A stretch of DNA of 64,000 nucleotides from Psychrobacillus glaciei (GCF_008973485.1 NZ_CP031223.1:2542001-2606000); one strand, 5' to 3'. Positions 8,491 to 18,061 are shown, counted from the first letter of the stretch. Notes: generated by a model from the sequence alone, not told the origin. Program-made: numbers and translations.

Positions 8491-10758
8491 TTACGGAGTT
8501 GTTACTAGTATCTCTCCTTTTTTTGTTATCTCTACTTCAATCGATCCATCTGTCCCTGTTTGTAAAAAAGGAAGTTTCAAGTTATTTAAACGTTCTACAA
8601 CTTCTGGATGCGGATGACCATACCGATTACTGTATCCTGCTGAAATAATGGAAATCTTAGGGCGAGTAAGTTCTAAAAAAGATTGTATACTCGATGTTTT
8701 ACTTCCATGATGACCTATTTTTAATAATGTAATTTGCTGAAGTTCTTTTGAATATTTGCGAACAATTTCTTCTTCCCCTTCTTTCTCCAAATCTCCTGTA
8801 AAAAGTCCTTGGAAATGAGCATTTCTCATCGAAAGTACGAGGGAATCATTATTGCCTTCATATTCTAAATCCATTGGATTAATATATTGTAGATGAAAGT
8901 ATTTTGATGCTATTTGATCCCCTTCTTTTTTTTCATATAGAGGAATTTGTTGTCTCTCTACTTCTTCCATTAAATCTTTCATTACTTCCTTCTTATGTGA
9001 GTTTGGAGAAATATGAACTTCTTTTACCCTTATTTCTCTTAATATTTCTTCGGCACCTTCCATATGATCTGCATCCGCATGTGTAATAACTATTGTATCA
9101 ATCTTTGTAATTCCTTTCCCTTTTAAAAATGGTACAACAATTTGTCTCCCTATTTCATACACTTCTTTTGTGTCTTTCCACTTTTCTTGTTCAAATCTTA
9201 ATAATCCCCCTGTATCAATCATGATGACTTCTTTTCGATACGGCATTTCAATAATGGTGCAATCTCCTTGTCCTACATTTAGAAATGTAATTCTAGTGGA
9301 TGCATCCAAATAAGGTGTGATATGCATCATTACCATAGGTAAAATAAGTAAAATGAAACTAAACAGTTTATTTTTTCTTCTCTCCATTGATATAAAAAAG
9401 AGTATTATGCCAAGATAGGCAAGAAAAATGAATGAAAGGGTTGGTTTCATTGGATTCCATAATTGAAAAGGCAGGCTACCTAAATACGTTATTATCTCAC
9501 CCAAAATAGTTCGAAGAGGCTCATAAATGGAAAAAAGTAGATTACTGATAGAAGTTGATGTATACGATAATAGTAAGAAAAAAATATTGGCTGGTAATAC
9601 AATAAAAGAAAATAATGGGACAAAAACTAGATTTGCGAGGAAAGAAGAAATGGATACCTCATAGAATTGATAAACTAAAATAGGATAGACTATGAGCTGA
9701 CAAACAGCCGTTATTACAAATGATTGTCTTAAATAGGAAGTACTACTATTTAAAAGAATAGTAGAATAAATAAGCGAAAAGGCGGCTAAATAAGATAATT
9801 GAAACCCAATTTGATAAATAACCCAAGGGCTTAAGCATACAAATCCAATAACACTTAAAGAAAAAGCATCAGCAATCGCAATTTTCCGCTTCATCAACAA
9901 GCTTACTAACACAATTTCTGTTACAGAAACTGATCGCCAAACAGATGGGGCTCCTCCGGCTAAAAATGCATAAAGAGGGAGTGCAATGATTAATAACCAA
10001 TTTGCCGTTTCCCTTCTTATCCCGATGCGAATGAGCATTTCATGTAAGAGAAGTGTAACTAAGCCGACATGAAGCCCAGAAATAGCAAATAGATGCGTTA
10101 TTCCTAATGTTTGATAGGCATTTTGCAAGTCTGTAGGCATTTGTTCACGACTGCCAATTAATAATGCTTCTGCCTCCGCTTGTAAGGACACAGGGAATGT
10201 CGATTGAATATGTCGCTTTAATTCAAATCGTTTCGCGGCCATAAAACTCACAAAGCCTTTGCTTTCTCTTACATATTGAAAATCTTCTACCTCTACTTGT
10301 CCAACAGCTCCATTACCTTTTATATAATCATCCATATTAAAAGCATATGCATGAGCCAAAGACCGCTTGGGAATTTCTTGTGCAACGATTCGGAAAGTTT
10401 TACCTGAAAGAGATGTGTTTACTAACATTTCTTTTTCTTGCTCTGACTGTATTTTGAGTTGAACATACCATTTATTACGATCATTACCAAGCGCGAAACC
10501 TCGAACAAATCTTCCATTAATTCGATAATCGTCTGTCCACGTAATTTCAGATATATTTACTGTATTAGAAGCCTTTGGAATTGTAGCATTAAAATAGAAA
10601 TAGGTAAAAAACCCAATGAGAATAGTACCTAAAATAAATAAAGCATGCTTCCTCTTATAGATTAACCAAGAAAATACAAGTACAAACATAAACAACATCA
10701 TAGCCGATTCATAAGCAGCGATAGCGGCAATTACAATAAATATTGCAATATATATCAA
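8491..10758 (-). CDS. comEC: DNA uptake channel ComEC
   Basis: 755 residues, normal for ComEC. Two N-terminal membrane helices are followed by an OB-like soluble region, the multi-helix Competence domain (ITHLFAISGLHVGL motif near residue 225) and a C-terminal metallo-beta-lactamase-like domain (about 500-740) with THADADHMEG and GHHGSKTS. ComEC forms the membrane channel for single-stranded DNA during transformation, and the last domain is thought to degrade the other strand. The start is TTG 10758 behind AAAAGG with short spacing, so the start is less certain than the rest. It follows comEB by 14 nt. Confidence 0.95.
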   Translation of the reverse strand: MIYIAIFIVIAAIAAYESAMMLFMFVLVFSWLIYKRKHALFILGTILIGFFTYFYFNATIPKASNTVNISEITWTDDYRINGRFVRGFALGNDRNKWYVQLKIQSEQEKEMLVNTSLSGKTFRIVAQEIPKRSLAHAYAFNMDDYIKGNGAVGQVEVEDFQYVRESKGFVSFMAAKRFELKRHIQSTFPVSLQAEAEALLIGSREQMPTDLQNAYQTLGITHLFAISGLHVGLVTLLLHEMLIRIGIRRETANWLLIIALPLYAFLAGGAPSVWRSVSVTEIVLVSLLMKRKIAIADAFSLSVIGFVCLSPWVIYQIGFQLSYLAAFSLIYSTILLNSSTSYLRQSFVITAVCQLIVYPILVYQFYEVSISSFLANLVFVPLFSFIVLPANIFFLLLSYTSTSISNLLFSIYEPLRTILGEIITYLGSLPFQLWNPMKPTLSFIFLAYLGIILFFISMERRKNKLFSFILLILPMVMMHITPYLDASTRITFLNVGQGDCTIIEMPYRKEVIMIDTGGLLRFEQEKWKDTKEVYEIGRQIVVPFLKGKGITKIDTIVITHADADHMEGAEEILREIRVKEVHISPNSHKKEVMKDLMEEVERQQIPLYEKKEGDQIASKYFHLQYINPMDLEYEGNNDSLVLSMRNAHFQGLFTGDLEKEGEEEIVRKYSKELQQITLLKIGHHGSKTSSIQSFLELTRPKISIISAGYSNRYGHPHPEVVERLNNLKLPFLQTGTDGSIEVEITKKGEILVTTP

Positions 10759-10772
10759 ATTTCCTTTTATAA

Positions 10773-11336
10773 CTATAGTCCGAATAATTCTGTCACCTTC
10801 TCTTCATAAGGTGCCAATTCTTCCTTACTTGCTCCTTTCTCACGAAGTTTTGATATTAGCTCTGTATAAAGGGCAACTTTTTCATCACTTAAGAAGTCAA
10901 TTTTGCGCTCGTCAAATGGCACATGGATAACCTCTACATCTGCTTGTACTAACAGCTTCATGGCATACTCGTTATTTTTATAATTCTGTGCATAATAGAG
11001 TCGAGAAATTCCCGCTTGTATAATCGATTTTGTGCATGGCAAACAAGGAAAATGCGTGACATATAAATCTGCTCCACTTACCGATACACCATACTTAGCA
11101 CATTGCAAGAGAGCGTTCATTTCCGCGTGAATTGTTCGCACGCAATGATTATCTACAACATAACAACCATGATCGATACAATGGTCGCCACCTGAAATAG
11201 ACCCGTTATATCCGCCTGCCATAATTCGACGATCTCGTACGATGGTTGCACCAACCGCTAATCGTGTACATGTACTTCTTAAAGCAAGTAAATGGCTTTG
11301 TGCCATGAAAAATTGGTCCCATGTAATACGCTCCAT
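10773..11336 (-). CDS. comEB: dCMP deaminase family protein ComEB
   Basis: 187 residues from ATG 11336 (SD GGGGGT). The cytidine/deoxycytidylate deaminase zinc site is present: HAEMNALL (His and the proton-shuttle Glu) and PCLPC. Such enzymes convert dCMP to dUMP. In B. subtilis comEB lies within comE but is not needed for transformation. The ~25 C-terminal residues are a charged tail. It lies between comEA and comEC and has a candidate promoter of its own in the 73 bp gap behind comEA. Confidence 0.92.
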   Translation of the reverse strand: MERITWDQFFMAQSHLLALRSTCTRLAVGATIVRDRRIMAGGYNGSISGGDHCIDHGCYVVDNHCVRTIHAEMNALLQCAKYGVSVSGADLYVTHFPCLPCTKSIIQAGISRLYYAQNYKNNEYAMKLLVQADVEVIHVPFDERKIDFLSDEKVALYTELISKLREKGASKEELAPYEEKVTELFGL

Positions 11337-11367
11337 ATAACTACCCCCAAAAATTAATACTTCTCTT

Positions 11368-11397
11368 AGTTTAGTAGTTTGTACAAACATTCGTCAA
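11368..11397 (-). promoter_or_regulatory. candidate promoter for comEB with palindromic spacer
   Basis: Minus strand: -35 TTGACG (11392-11397), 18 nt spacer, -10 TAAACT (11368-11373). The spacer contains the perfect 12 bp palindrome GTTTGTACAAAC (11377-11388), which would sit under RNA polymerase and could be an operator. Confidence 0.4.
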
Positions 11398-11409
11398 CAT
11401 CCCATTCAT

Positions 11410-12042
11410 TTACTTCACAGTAATGAGTGATTCTAGTTTCTCATATGTTTTTTTACCGATGCCTGTTACCTTCATTAAATCTTGCGTTTCTTTAAACAAG
11501 CCTGATTCATCTCGATAAGCAATAATTGCTTCCGCTTTTGCTGGTCCAATACCAGGTAAAGTTGTGAGTATCATTTCATCGGCTTTGTTAATATTAACTA
11601 AGTTTGCACGTTCTACTTGCGGGCTTATGGATTGGTTAATTCCCTCCTCTGTTTCTTCTCCTTCTACAGGGACATAAATAACCATTTCATCTTCCACTTT
11701 TTGTGCATGATTAATACCGTTACTATCGCTCGTTGGTAAATAGCCGCCTGCAAGCTCAATTGCTTTTAAGACCCTGTCTCCAGCTAAAAGTTCATAGACC
11801 CCTGGCTTATAGACTGCGCCTTTTACTTCGACAAATATATGCGTATCTTCTTCATATTCAATTAATGATTCTTCTACTTGGGATGATTCATGATATGGGA
11901 TTGGTTGAATAATTTCAGCTGTGGGATTTGCTGATCTGAGTTGGGAGTTTATAAAGAAAAAAATTACGACAATAACAACAATCGTTGGGAGCAATAGTTG
12001 TTTCTTGTATTTTTGAAAAAAAGAAAGTACCAGTAATATCAT
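11410..12042 (-). CDS. comEA: competence DNA receptor ComEA
   Basis: About 205-210 residues. One N-terminal membrane helix (about 18-32), a SLBB-type domain (FVEVKGAVYKPGVYEL region) and a C-terminal double helix-hairpin-helix (LVNINKADEMILTTLPGIG, then KVTGIGKKTYEKL). ComEA binds double-stranded DNA outside the membrane and delivers it to ComEC. The start is uncertain: ATG 12042 abuts a GAGAGG that looks like the SD, so a downstream non-ATG codon (for example CTG a few codons in) may be used. The divergent comER of B. subtilis is absent. Confidence 0.93.
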   Translation of the reverse strand: MILLVLSFFQKYKKQLLLPTIVVIVVIFFFINSQLRSANPTAEIIQPIPYHESSQVEESLIEYEEDTHIFVEVKGAVYKPGVYELLAGDRVLKAIELAGGYLPTSDSNGINHAQKVEDEMVIYVPVEGEETEEGINQSISPQVERANLVNINKADEMILTTLPGIGPAKAEAIIAYRDESGLFKETQDLMKVTGIGKKTYEKLESLITVK

Positions 12043-12113
12043 CCTCTCGAAATAAGAGGTAAATTATATGGAGTTAAAGAAACTATACTAAATTTACCCC
12101 TATTTGGAAAGTA

Positions 12114-12851
12114 TTATTTTACTGCATGTATAAAAAATCTTTCTACTTCCTCTTTCGATTGTTCCTCAAAAATAGAAGTAGAAACAAAAACAGATGAGAA
12201 TCCAACCTTTTTCAGAAGGTTTTCATACTGCTCTACTGGAAATGCCCGTTGATAATGCGATTCTTCAAATCGCTCATAATAATCTGCATCATCTCGAACG
12301 AAAAAAGTAATATCATGATAAATGGAATGTTGCTCTTCGCCTAACTCAGTATTCCAGATGTAAGCAACCTGGTCATCTTCATAAGTAAAAGGCCCGTCCG
12401 GATAGATCATATCCATTTTATAAAGTGAATGGACATCAAAGAACAATTGACCGCCTTTCACAAGCGAACGGAAAATATGATGAAACGTTTGCTCAACCTC
12501 TTCTAAAGTATTTAAATAATTTAAAGAATCAATTGCAATAACCGCTACATCCATTTCTTCAACGCCATCTAATTCAACCATGGACTGACAAATAAACGAT
12601 ATAGATGTATTATTTTCGACAGTACGATTTTGAGCAATTGTCAGCATAGCCTCAGATAAATCAACACCAAGTACCTCATAACCTGCTTTGGCAAATTGTA
12701 CGCTTAATACACCCGTACCACAGCCGATATCGACTAACTTAGTACCAGCAGAAGGGGGTGCTTCTTTTTGCACCCATTCTGCGTACTTTGCATATGGTAT
12801 ATCTGACATCAATCGATCATAGATAAATGCAAACCGGTCGTACATTGCCAT
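12114..12851 (-). CDS. yqeM: class I SAM-dependent methyltransferase YqeM
   Basis: 245 residues with the SAM-binding motif LVDIGCGTGVL (about 39-49) and acidic DLSEAM after strand 2. This corresponds to B. subtilis YqeM, whose substrate is not established. Its start ATG overlaps the rsfS stop by one base (TAATG), which suggests translational coupling. It is the last gene of the yqeG-yqeM operon here, with about 70 bp to comEA. Confidence 0.88.
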   Translation of the reverse strand: MAMYDRFAFIYDRLMSDIPYAKYAEWVQKEAPPSAGTKLVDIGCGTGVLSVQFAKAGYEVLGVDLSEAMLTIAQNRTVENNTSISFICQSMVELDGVEEMDVAVIAIDSLNYLNTLEEVEQTFHHIFRSLVKGGQLFFDVHSLYKMDMIYPDGPFTYEDDQVAYIWNTELGEEQHSIYHDITFFVRDDADYYERFEESHYQRAFPVEQYENLLKKVGFSSVFVSTSIFEEQSKEEVERFFIHAVK

Positions 12852-13201
12852 TATGCATCGATTCCAACTTCAATCATTGGCGCATCTCCCCAAAGGCGTT
12901 CTAAATTGTAATAAGAACGCTCATCTTTATGGAAAACATGTGCAACAACATCTCCCATATCAACTAAAATCCAACGTGCTTCATCAAAACCTTCTAAACG
13001 TTTGACATTATACCCTGCGATAGTCGCTTGTTCTGAAAGTTCTTTTGCAATAGCTTGCACTTGTCGATCTGAACTTGCATGACAGATTAAAAAATAATCT
13101 GCTAGTAACGATACCCCCTGCATATTAAGTACAACTATATCATCTGCACGTTTGTCGTCGGCTGCTTTATAAGCTATTTCTAATAATGTTGAAGAATTCA
13201 T
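12851..13201 (-). CDS. rsfS: ribosome silencing factor RsfS
   Basis: 116 residues, typical for RsfS/Iojap. Hallmarks are ADDIVVLNMQGVSLLADYFLI and the ARWILVDMGDVVAHVF segment that binds uL14. RsfS docks on L14 of the 50S subunit and blocks subunit joining when nutrients are low. It overlaps yqeK by 4 nt (ATGA), with SD GTGAAGGA inside yqeK. Confidence 0.95.
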   Translation of the reverse strand: MNSSTLLEIAYKAADDKRADDIVVLNMQGVSLLADYFLICHASSDRQVQAIAKELSEQATIAGYNVKRLEGFDEARWILVDMGDVVAHVFHKDERSYYNLERLWGDAPMIEVGIDA

Positions 13202-13773
13202 TCCTTCACTTTTCCTCTCTTTTGCATCAAATCATTGTAACAATGAAATGAATCCGGAAATACCGGTTGTTTTTTTTCAATCAAAAATGTAATACTATGC
13301 GTCAAGCAACTAATCATTGCTTCTTCTAAATCTATTTCAGCTTTTTCTCTTAAAAATTCTATCCCAGGAAATTTCCTACTTGGCTCTATCATATCCGAGA
13401 TATAAATAATCTTCTCTAAATTGGACATCCCTGCTCTTCCAGTGGTATGAAAACGAATAGCATGGAGAATGTCTTTATCCTCGATCAAAAACTCTTTTTG
13501 AGCAACTATACTTCCAACTGGACCATGCCATAATTCAGGATGAAATGCTAATAGAAGCGGGTCTAAGTGCGCTGAAATAATCATTTGCTTTAACCATTCT
13601 TTATCCGCAAATTTCACTACATCATGCAAAATCCCAGCAACTTCAGCATGTTCTGGATTTTCTCCATATTTCTGAGCCAAACGAATAGCTGTTGTTGCCA
13701 CACCTTTTGTATGCTCTAAACGTTTTAATGGCATTCGGTCTTTCATTTGTTCCAAAAGATTATCGAATTTCAT
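13198..13773 (-). CDS. yqeK: HD-domain bis(5'-nucleosyl)-tetraphosphatase YqeK
   Basis: 191 residues. HD phosphohydrolase motif: an early histidine in EHTKGV, ILHDVVK for the metal-binding HD pair, HGPVGS and a later aspartate in YISDMIEP. YqeK enzymes split diadenosine tetraphosphate (Ap4A) symmetrically into two ADP. It overlaps nadD by 14 nt, and its SD (AGAAGGAG) lies in the nadD end. Confidence 0.92.
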   Translation of the reverse strand: MKFDNLLEQMKDRMPLKRLEHTKGVATTAIRLAQKYGENPEHAEVAGILHDVVKFADKEWLKQMIISAHLDPLLLAFHPELWHGPVGSIVAQKEFLIEDKDILHAIRFHTTGRAGMSNLEKIIYISDMIEPSRKFPGIEFLREKAEIDLEEAMISCLTHSITFLIEKKQPVFPDSFHCYNDLMQKRGKVKE

Positions 13774-14335
13774 ATAACTTCTCCTTCTGAATGAAATCTC
13801 TTACTAATTCAGGAATGAGAAACTTAGTTGTCTTTCCATTCTCCAATCGATTTCGTATAAGGGTTGAAGATAATTCAATTTGAGGGATCGCCAATTTAAT
13901 AATAGGATATGCAGTTTCAATCGAAGTATTTGGTCTAGGGACTCCCACTATTTGCACTTTTTCTACAAGCTCGTTAACTCGATACCAATTAGATAAATAT
14001 TCGACTTGATCTCCACCAATAATGAAAAAGAACGTTGTAGATGGCTCTCTCGCTTGTAAGAGTTCCATTGTATCAAATGTATAAGATGTGCCACCACGAT
14101 CCATTTCAATCGTTTCCACAGCCATTTTCGGAACATCTTTAATAGCCAGTTGCACCATTTTCAGTCTCTCAACTTCTGAAACACGCTCGTCCTTCTTTTT
14201 ATGAGGAGGGGTAGCGTTTGGCATAAATCGTAATTCATCTAAATTCAATGCTGACAGGACTTCATTCGCAATGATTAAATGACCAATATGTGGTGGATTA
14301 AATGTGCCACCTAATATCCCTACTTTTTTACTCAT
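13760..14335 (-). CDS. nadD: nicotinate-nucleotide adenylyltransferase NadD
   Basis: 191 residues. The nucleotidyltransferase signature GGTFNPPHIGH is at 9-19 and the SSTLIRNR motif near the C-terminus. NadD makes nicotinate adenine dinucleotide from nicotinate mononucleotide and ATP, a shared step of NAD synthesis. It starts in the stop of the YhbY-family gene (ATGA overlap) with only a weak SD, consistent with coupled translation. Confidence 0.96.
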   Translation of the reverse strand: MSKKVGILGGTFNPPHIGHLIIANEVLSALNLDELRFMPNATPPHKKKDERVSEVERLKMVQLAIKDVPKMAVETIEMDRGGTSYTFDTMELLQAREPSTTFFFIIGGDQVEYLSNWYRVNELVEKVQIVGVPRPNTSIETAYPIIKLAIPQIELSSTLIRNRLENGKTTKFLIPELVRDFIQKEKLYEIR

Positions 14336-14637
14336 GCACGACTCGCTTTTGGCAACTCGATTCTTTTATTATTTTTCGATGGTTTGTATAATACAACTGT
14401 TAAGCCAATTAACTGCACCAGTTCTGCTTTAGTTCCTTTTGCAAGTGCTTCCGCTACATCTTGCTTTTCATCTTCACAGTTTTGTAAAATACTAATTTTA
14501 ATCAATTCACGCACTTCAAGTGCTTCACCAATTTGTTTGATCATTGCATCATTGACGCCACCTTTACCTACTTGAAAAATAGGTTGCAGATGATGCGCTT
14601 GACTACGCAAAAATCTTTTTTGTTTACCTGTTAACAT
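14332..14637 (-). CDS. yhbY: YhbY-family (CRM domain) ribosome assembly RNA-binding protein
   Basis: 101 residues forming a single CRM domain: LTGKQKRFLRSQAHHLQPI, then QVGKGGVNDAMI, a GxxG-like RNA-binding loop. Homologous to B. subtilis YqeI; the family associates with pre-50S particles. It overlaps aroE by 14 nt, with an AGGAGG SD inside the aroE end. Confidence 0.92.
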   Translation of the reverse strand: MLTGKQKRFLRSQAHHLQPIFQVGKGGVNDAMIKQIGEALEVRELIKISILQNCEDEKQDVAEALAKGTKAELVQLIGLTVVLYKPSKNNKRIELPKASRA

Positions 14638-15454
14638 AATTTCCTCCTAATTGCTCTGTTAATCTTTCCACCATTTTATCTGAATTCGGTTTTATTCCGT
14701 TCCAATAAGAAAATGCGATGGCTCCTTGATGCACAAGCATACCTAAACCATTGATTGTGCGAACATTATATTTAGTTGCTTCCTCTAAAAAAGGGGTAAC
14801 TAATGGATTATATACAATATCCGCTACAATTGCATGCTCTTTTATTTTATGGAGGTGAATTGGCAACGTATTTTCTTGATTTTTCATCCCTTGAGGGGTT
14901 GTTTGAATAATAATATCAAAGTCATACAAGCGGCCTTCTGCTTCTTGCAATTCTATGGCTTGTCCGATTTTTAAATCATTCACCAATCGTTCCGCATTTG
15001 CATGTGTCCGATTTGCGATAAAAATATTACTAATTCCTGATTGCTTTAAAGCATGGGCAATTCCTCGAGATGCCCCACCAGCCCCAAGCAATAGTACTAG
15101 AGGTTTGGACGGAATTGGCCCAAGCGACTGGATAAATCCCAATCCATCTGTATTATACCCAATAAATCGATTATCTTCCGATTTCACAACCGTATTTACT
15201 GCTCCGATTCCTTTTGCGGAATCATCTATTTCATCCAAAAAAGGAATAATTTCCTTTTTGTAAGGGACTGTAACATTCCAACCACTGCATCCCAAAAGCT
15301 TGAGCCCTTTAACTGCTTCCTCTAGCTTTCCTTCCTCTACAAGGATTGGAATATAACTCGCATCTATATTACTTTCTTTAAGCCATGCTTCATGCATAAA
15401 AGGAGATAATGAATGCGAGATCGGATTTCCAATTACAGCAAACCATTTTTTCAT
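14624..15454 (-). CDS. aroE: shikimate dehydrogenase AroE
   Basis: 276 residues from ATG 15454 (SD TAGGAGG); an in-frame extension upstream lies within yqeH and is rejected. Motifs: NPISHSLSP (shikimate binding), NVTVPYKKE with the catalytic lysine, NTDGLGF, and GAGGASRG for NADP. It reduces 3-dehydroshikimate to shikimate in aromatic amino acid synthesis. It lies 11 nt behind yqeH in the same operon. Confidence 0.96.
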   Translation of the reverse strand: MKKWFAVIGNPISHSLSPFMHEAWLKESNIDASYIPILVEEGKLEEAVKGLKLLGCSGWNVTVPYKKEIIPFLDEIDDSAKGIGAVNTVVKSEDNRFIGYNTDGLGFIQSLGPIPSKPLVLLLGAGGASRGIAHALKQSGISNIFIANRTHANAERLVNDLKIGQAIELQEAEGRLYDFDIIIQTTPQGMKNQENTLPIHLHKIKEHAIVADIVYNPLVTPFLEEATKYNVRTINGLGMLVHQGAIAFSYWNGIKPNSDKMVERLTEQLGGNYVNR

Positions 15455-15465
15455 CCTATTTCCTC

Positions 15466-16569
15466 CTAAATAAGCGATGGACGAATAGAAACTTCTACTC
15501 CTACAGGTGCATGCGCTGCAACAATTACATCTCCATGCTGAACAGTAATCCATCCAAGACCAGAAAATACAATATCCGTTTTCGGATCTTTAATCTTAAA
15601 TTCATGTCTTACTAAGGGCGGCAATAAATCCACAAACTGCTCAGAAGGTGGAGATAAAAGCTTTCCTTTATGTTCTTTATATAAATTATCCGCGTTTTCA
15701 AGTTTTGTCCGATGAATAGGAATTTCATTTGCAATATGACAAGTAAATGCAGATCTTTTTCCTTTGATAAAATCAAAACGAGATAAACCACCAAGGAATA
15801 ATGTTTGTTCACTATTTAACTGGAACACTTTTGGTTTAATTTCTTTTTTCGGTGTTATGAATTTAAGTTCAGATGGATCTAAGAAGTGTGCCATTTGATG
15901 ATGATTAATAATTCCTGGCGTATCATACAATGCCTTTGTATCGTCTAAAGGAATCTCAATCATATCAAGCGTTGTTCCCGGGAAATGGGAAGTTGTGATA
16001 ACTGCATCCTCCCCAGTCGCATGTTTAATGATTCGATTGATAAACGTTGACTTTCCAACATTGGTACAACCTACCACATAAACATCTTCACCTTTTCTAT
16101 AATGCTCAATTGCATCAATTGCTTCTGGTACTCCTGTTCCTTTATGTGCACTAACAAAAAGGACGTCGATTGGAGAAAGACCTAATTTTTTCGCTTCCTG
16201 CTTCATCCAGTTAATCACTTTATTTTTCTTCACTGATTTTGGAAGTAAATCCGCTTTGTTTGCGATTAAAAGAATTGGATTGTTCCCAACAAAGCGGTGT
16301 AACCCAGGTAACCAGCTTCCATTAAAATCGAAAATATCTACGATTTTAACAATTAGTCCTTTTCTTGTTCCTAAACCATTTAATATCCGTAAGAAATCAT
16401 CATCTGTTAAGGAAACAGGCTGTAATTCGTTGTAATTTTTTAACCGAAAACAACGTTGACAAATAATAGAATCTTTTTCTAAAGAAGATGCAGGTGCATA
16501 ACCTGGATCCCCTATATTTTCTGTTTGAATAGTTGTACCACAACCGATACATTTTGGTGCTTCTGTCAC
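15466..16569 (-). CDS. yqeH: circularly permuted ribosome-assembly GTPase YqeH
   Basis: 367 residues from GTG 16569, preceded by GGGAGGAAGA; this start gives a 4 nt GTGA overlap with yqeG. An N-terminal treble-clef zinc finger (CIGCG ... CQRCF) is followed by a permuted GTPase domain in which NKADLL comes before NVGKSTFIN and DTPG. B. subtilis YqeH is required for 30S assembly. The C-terminal domain resembles RNA-binding TRAP-like repeats in the family. Confidence 0.95.
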   Translation of the reverse strand: MTEAPKCIGCGTTIQTENIGDPGYAPASSLEKDSIICQRCFRLKNYNELQPVSLTDDDFLRILNGLGTRKGLIVKIVDIFDFNGSWLPGLHRFVGNNPILLIANKADLLPKSVKKNKVINWMKQEAKKLGLSPIDVLFVSAHKGTGVPEAIDAIEHYRKGEDVYVVGCTNVGKSTFINRIIKHATGEDAVITTSHFPGTTLDMIEIPLDDTKALYDTPGIINHHQMAHFLDPSELKFITPKKEIKPKVFQLNSEQTLFLGGLSRFDFIKGKRSAFTCHIANEIPIHRTKLENADNLYKEHKGKLLSPPSEQFVDLLPPLVRHEFKIKDPKTDIVFSGLGWITVQHGDVIVAAHAPVGVEVSIRPSLI

Positions 16570-17090
16570 GCTTCTTCCTCCCATGTAACTTGCCCTTTTT
16601 TATCTAAATAGCGAAAAATCCTTCGCTCTACAAGACGGTTAAACTTCGTAATAAAACCATCCGATTTTGCTACCGGAATGACTAATATCGTATGAAGCTT
16701 TTGCCTATTTCCACCAAATACATCCGTTAAAAGCTGATCTCCAATAACAACGACTTCTTCTTTTTTAACAGACATCTTTTTCAACGCTTGCTGAAAAGCC
16801 TTTCCTAGTGGTTTTTTAGCCTTATAAATATACGGAATCCCAAGTGGATCAGCAAATGATTGAACACGCATTTCCTTATTATTTGACACGATTGTTACTT
16901 GAATACCTGCAGCTTTCATTGATGCAAACCATTCGATTAGTTGGGGAGTTGCGTCCGGTCGATCCCATTCAACTAACGTATTATCTAAATCGGTAATAAT
17001 ACCTTTTACACCTTTTTCCTTCAAGAGTTTTGGTGTAATATGAAAGACACTTCTTACAAATTCATTTGGAATAAAATATGAATACAACAA
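16566..17090 (-). CDS. yqeG: HAD superfamily phosphatase YqeG
   Basis: About 174 residues. HAD motifs are DLDNTLV (motif I), VSNN (motif II), the KKPLGK lysine and VIGDQLLTDV (motif IV). B. subtilis YqeG is a HAD-IIIA phosphatase of undefined substrate. The start region has three consecutive TTG codons after GGAGTG; alignment to the B. subtilis protein favours the middle one (17090), but 17087 and 17093 are possible. It heads the yqeG-yqeM operon. Confidence 0.9.
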   Translation of the reverse strand: MLYSYFIPNEFVRSVFHITPKLLKEKGVKGIITDLDNTLVEWDRPDATPQLIEWFASMKAAGIQVTIVSNNKEMRVQSFADPLGIPYIYKAKKPLGKAFQQALKKMSVKKEEVVVIGDQLLTDVFGGNRQKLHTILVIPVAKSDGFITKFNRLVERRIFRYLDKKGQVTWEEEA

Positions 17091-17190
17091 CAAACACTCC
17101 AATTCGGCACTTTTCTTTTAACAATAAGAAATTATATTTTTTACAAAATATCTGTCTATTCTCCAAGGACCTTGCGCTTTTCCTTAACGA

Positions 17191-17973
17191 TTATAGCATA
17201 TTTGCTACTAACTCACCCATTCGGATAAACTTCCCTTCTTGAACTGTCGGAGCAAATTCGATACTATCCTCCGAAAATAACATAACGACCGTTGAACCAA
17301 ACGAAAAATAACCCACTTCCTCGCCTTTGTACCAGTCTTTTGATGTATTCGTAAGTTCGATCGAATTCACAAACATTGCTCCAACTTTGATAAAAAAGCA
17401 ATTTTTCGTATTCGGCATTTCTATTTCAGTTAATAATCGATAGTTACCACTTATTGTGTTTTTACCATACTGCAGTCCCCATTTGTTAACTGGATATGAT
17501 TTACTCCCAAGGATATACTGTCTAAGTACCTTGGCATCGCTAGGTGCATGTATACGATGATATTCAGCAGGACTAAGATATAAAACAATATATTTTCCAT
17601 TTAAATATGCATCTGCTAGTTTTTCAGATCCTAGCATATCTTGTAAAGTATAAGATTTTCCTTTTACATGAAAAACACCATCAATCGAAATAGTCCCGAA
17701 CTTTTCTACTTTCGCATCCACCGGGCTCACCACTGCGCTTTCTAATTGTACAACTGGTCTTGATTCTTGTGTCACATTTCGTATAAAGAATTCATGCAAA
17801 GTAGAGAAATCCTCAATATTATTCGATATTTCTTGTATTGTTATATCAAAATGCTTAATATATGATGGAATCATCTTTTTACTTAATTTTGATTGTGCAA
17901 ATCCTTTGATAATATAGGAGGTCCACTTTCCATTCGTTAATTCAATCATTGATTGGTATAATTTTTCTCTCAT
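17191..17973 (-). CDS. psd: phosphatidylserine decarboxylase proenzyme
   Basis: 260 residues. The conserved HRIHAPSDA segment and the self-cleavage motif FGSTVV (serine becomes the pyruvoyl group of the alpha chain) mark phosphatidylserine decarboxylase, which makes phosphatidylethanolamine at the membrane. It is divergent from pssA, whose product supplies its substrate; in B. subtilis pssA and psd lie together at a different chromosomal site. Confidence 0.96.
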   Translation of the reverse strand: MREKLYQSMIELTNGKWTSYIIKGFAQSKLSKKMIPSYIKHFDITIQEISNNIEDFSTLHEFFIRNVTQESRPVVQLESAVVSPVDAKVEKFGTISIDGVFHVKGKSYTLQDMLGSEKLADAYLNGKYIVLYLSPAEYHRIHAPSDAKVLRQYILGSKSYPVNKWGLQYGKNTISGNYRLLTEIEMPNTKNCFFIKVGAMFVNSIELTNTSKDWYKGEEVGYFSFGSTVVMLFSEDSIEFAPTVQEGKFIRMGELVANML

Positions 17974-17997
17974 TTTAATCTCCCTATGAAAAATAGC

Positions 17998-18026
17998 TTA
18001 CAATTTTTTCTTAACCGAAGTATAAT
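17998..18026 (+). promoter_or_regulatory. sigma-A promoter of pssA
   Basis: -35 TTACAA (17998-18003), 17 nt spacer, -10 TATAAT (18021-18026), 36 nt before the pssA start codon. Confidence 0.7.
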
Positions 18027-18061
18027 GAACAAATATATAATTTGTAAAGGAGTGATTTGCA

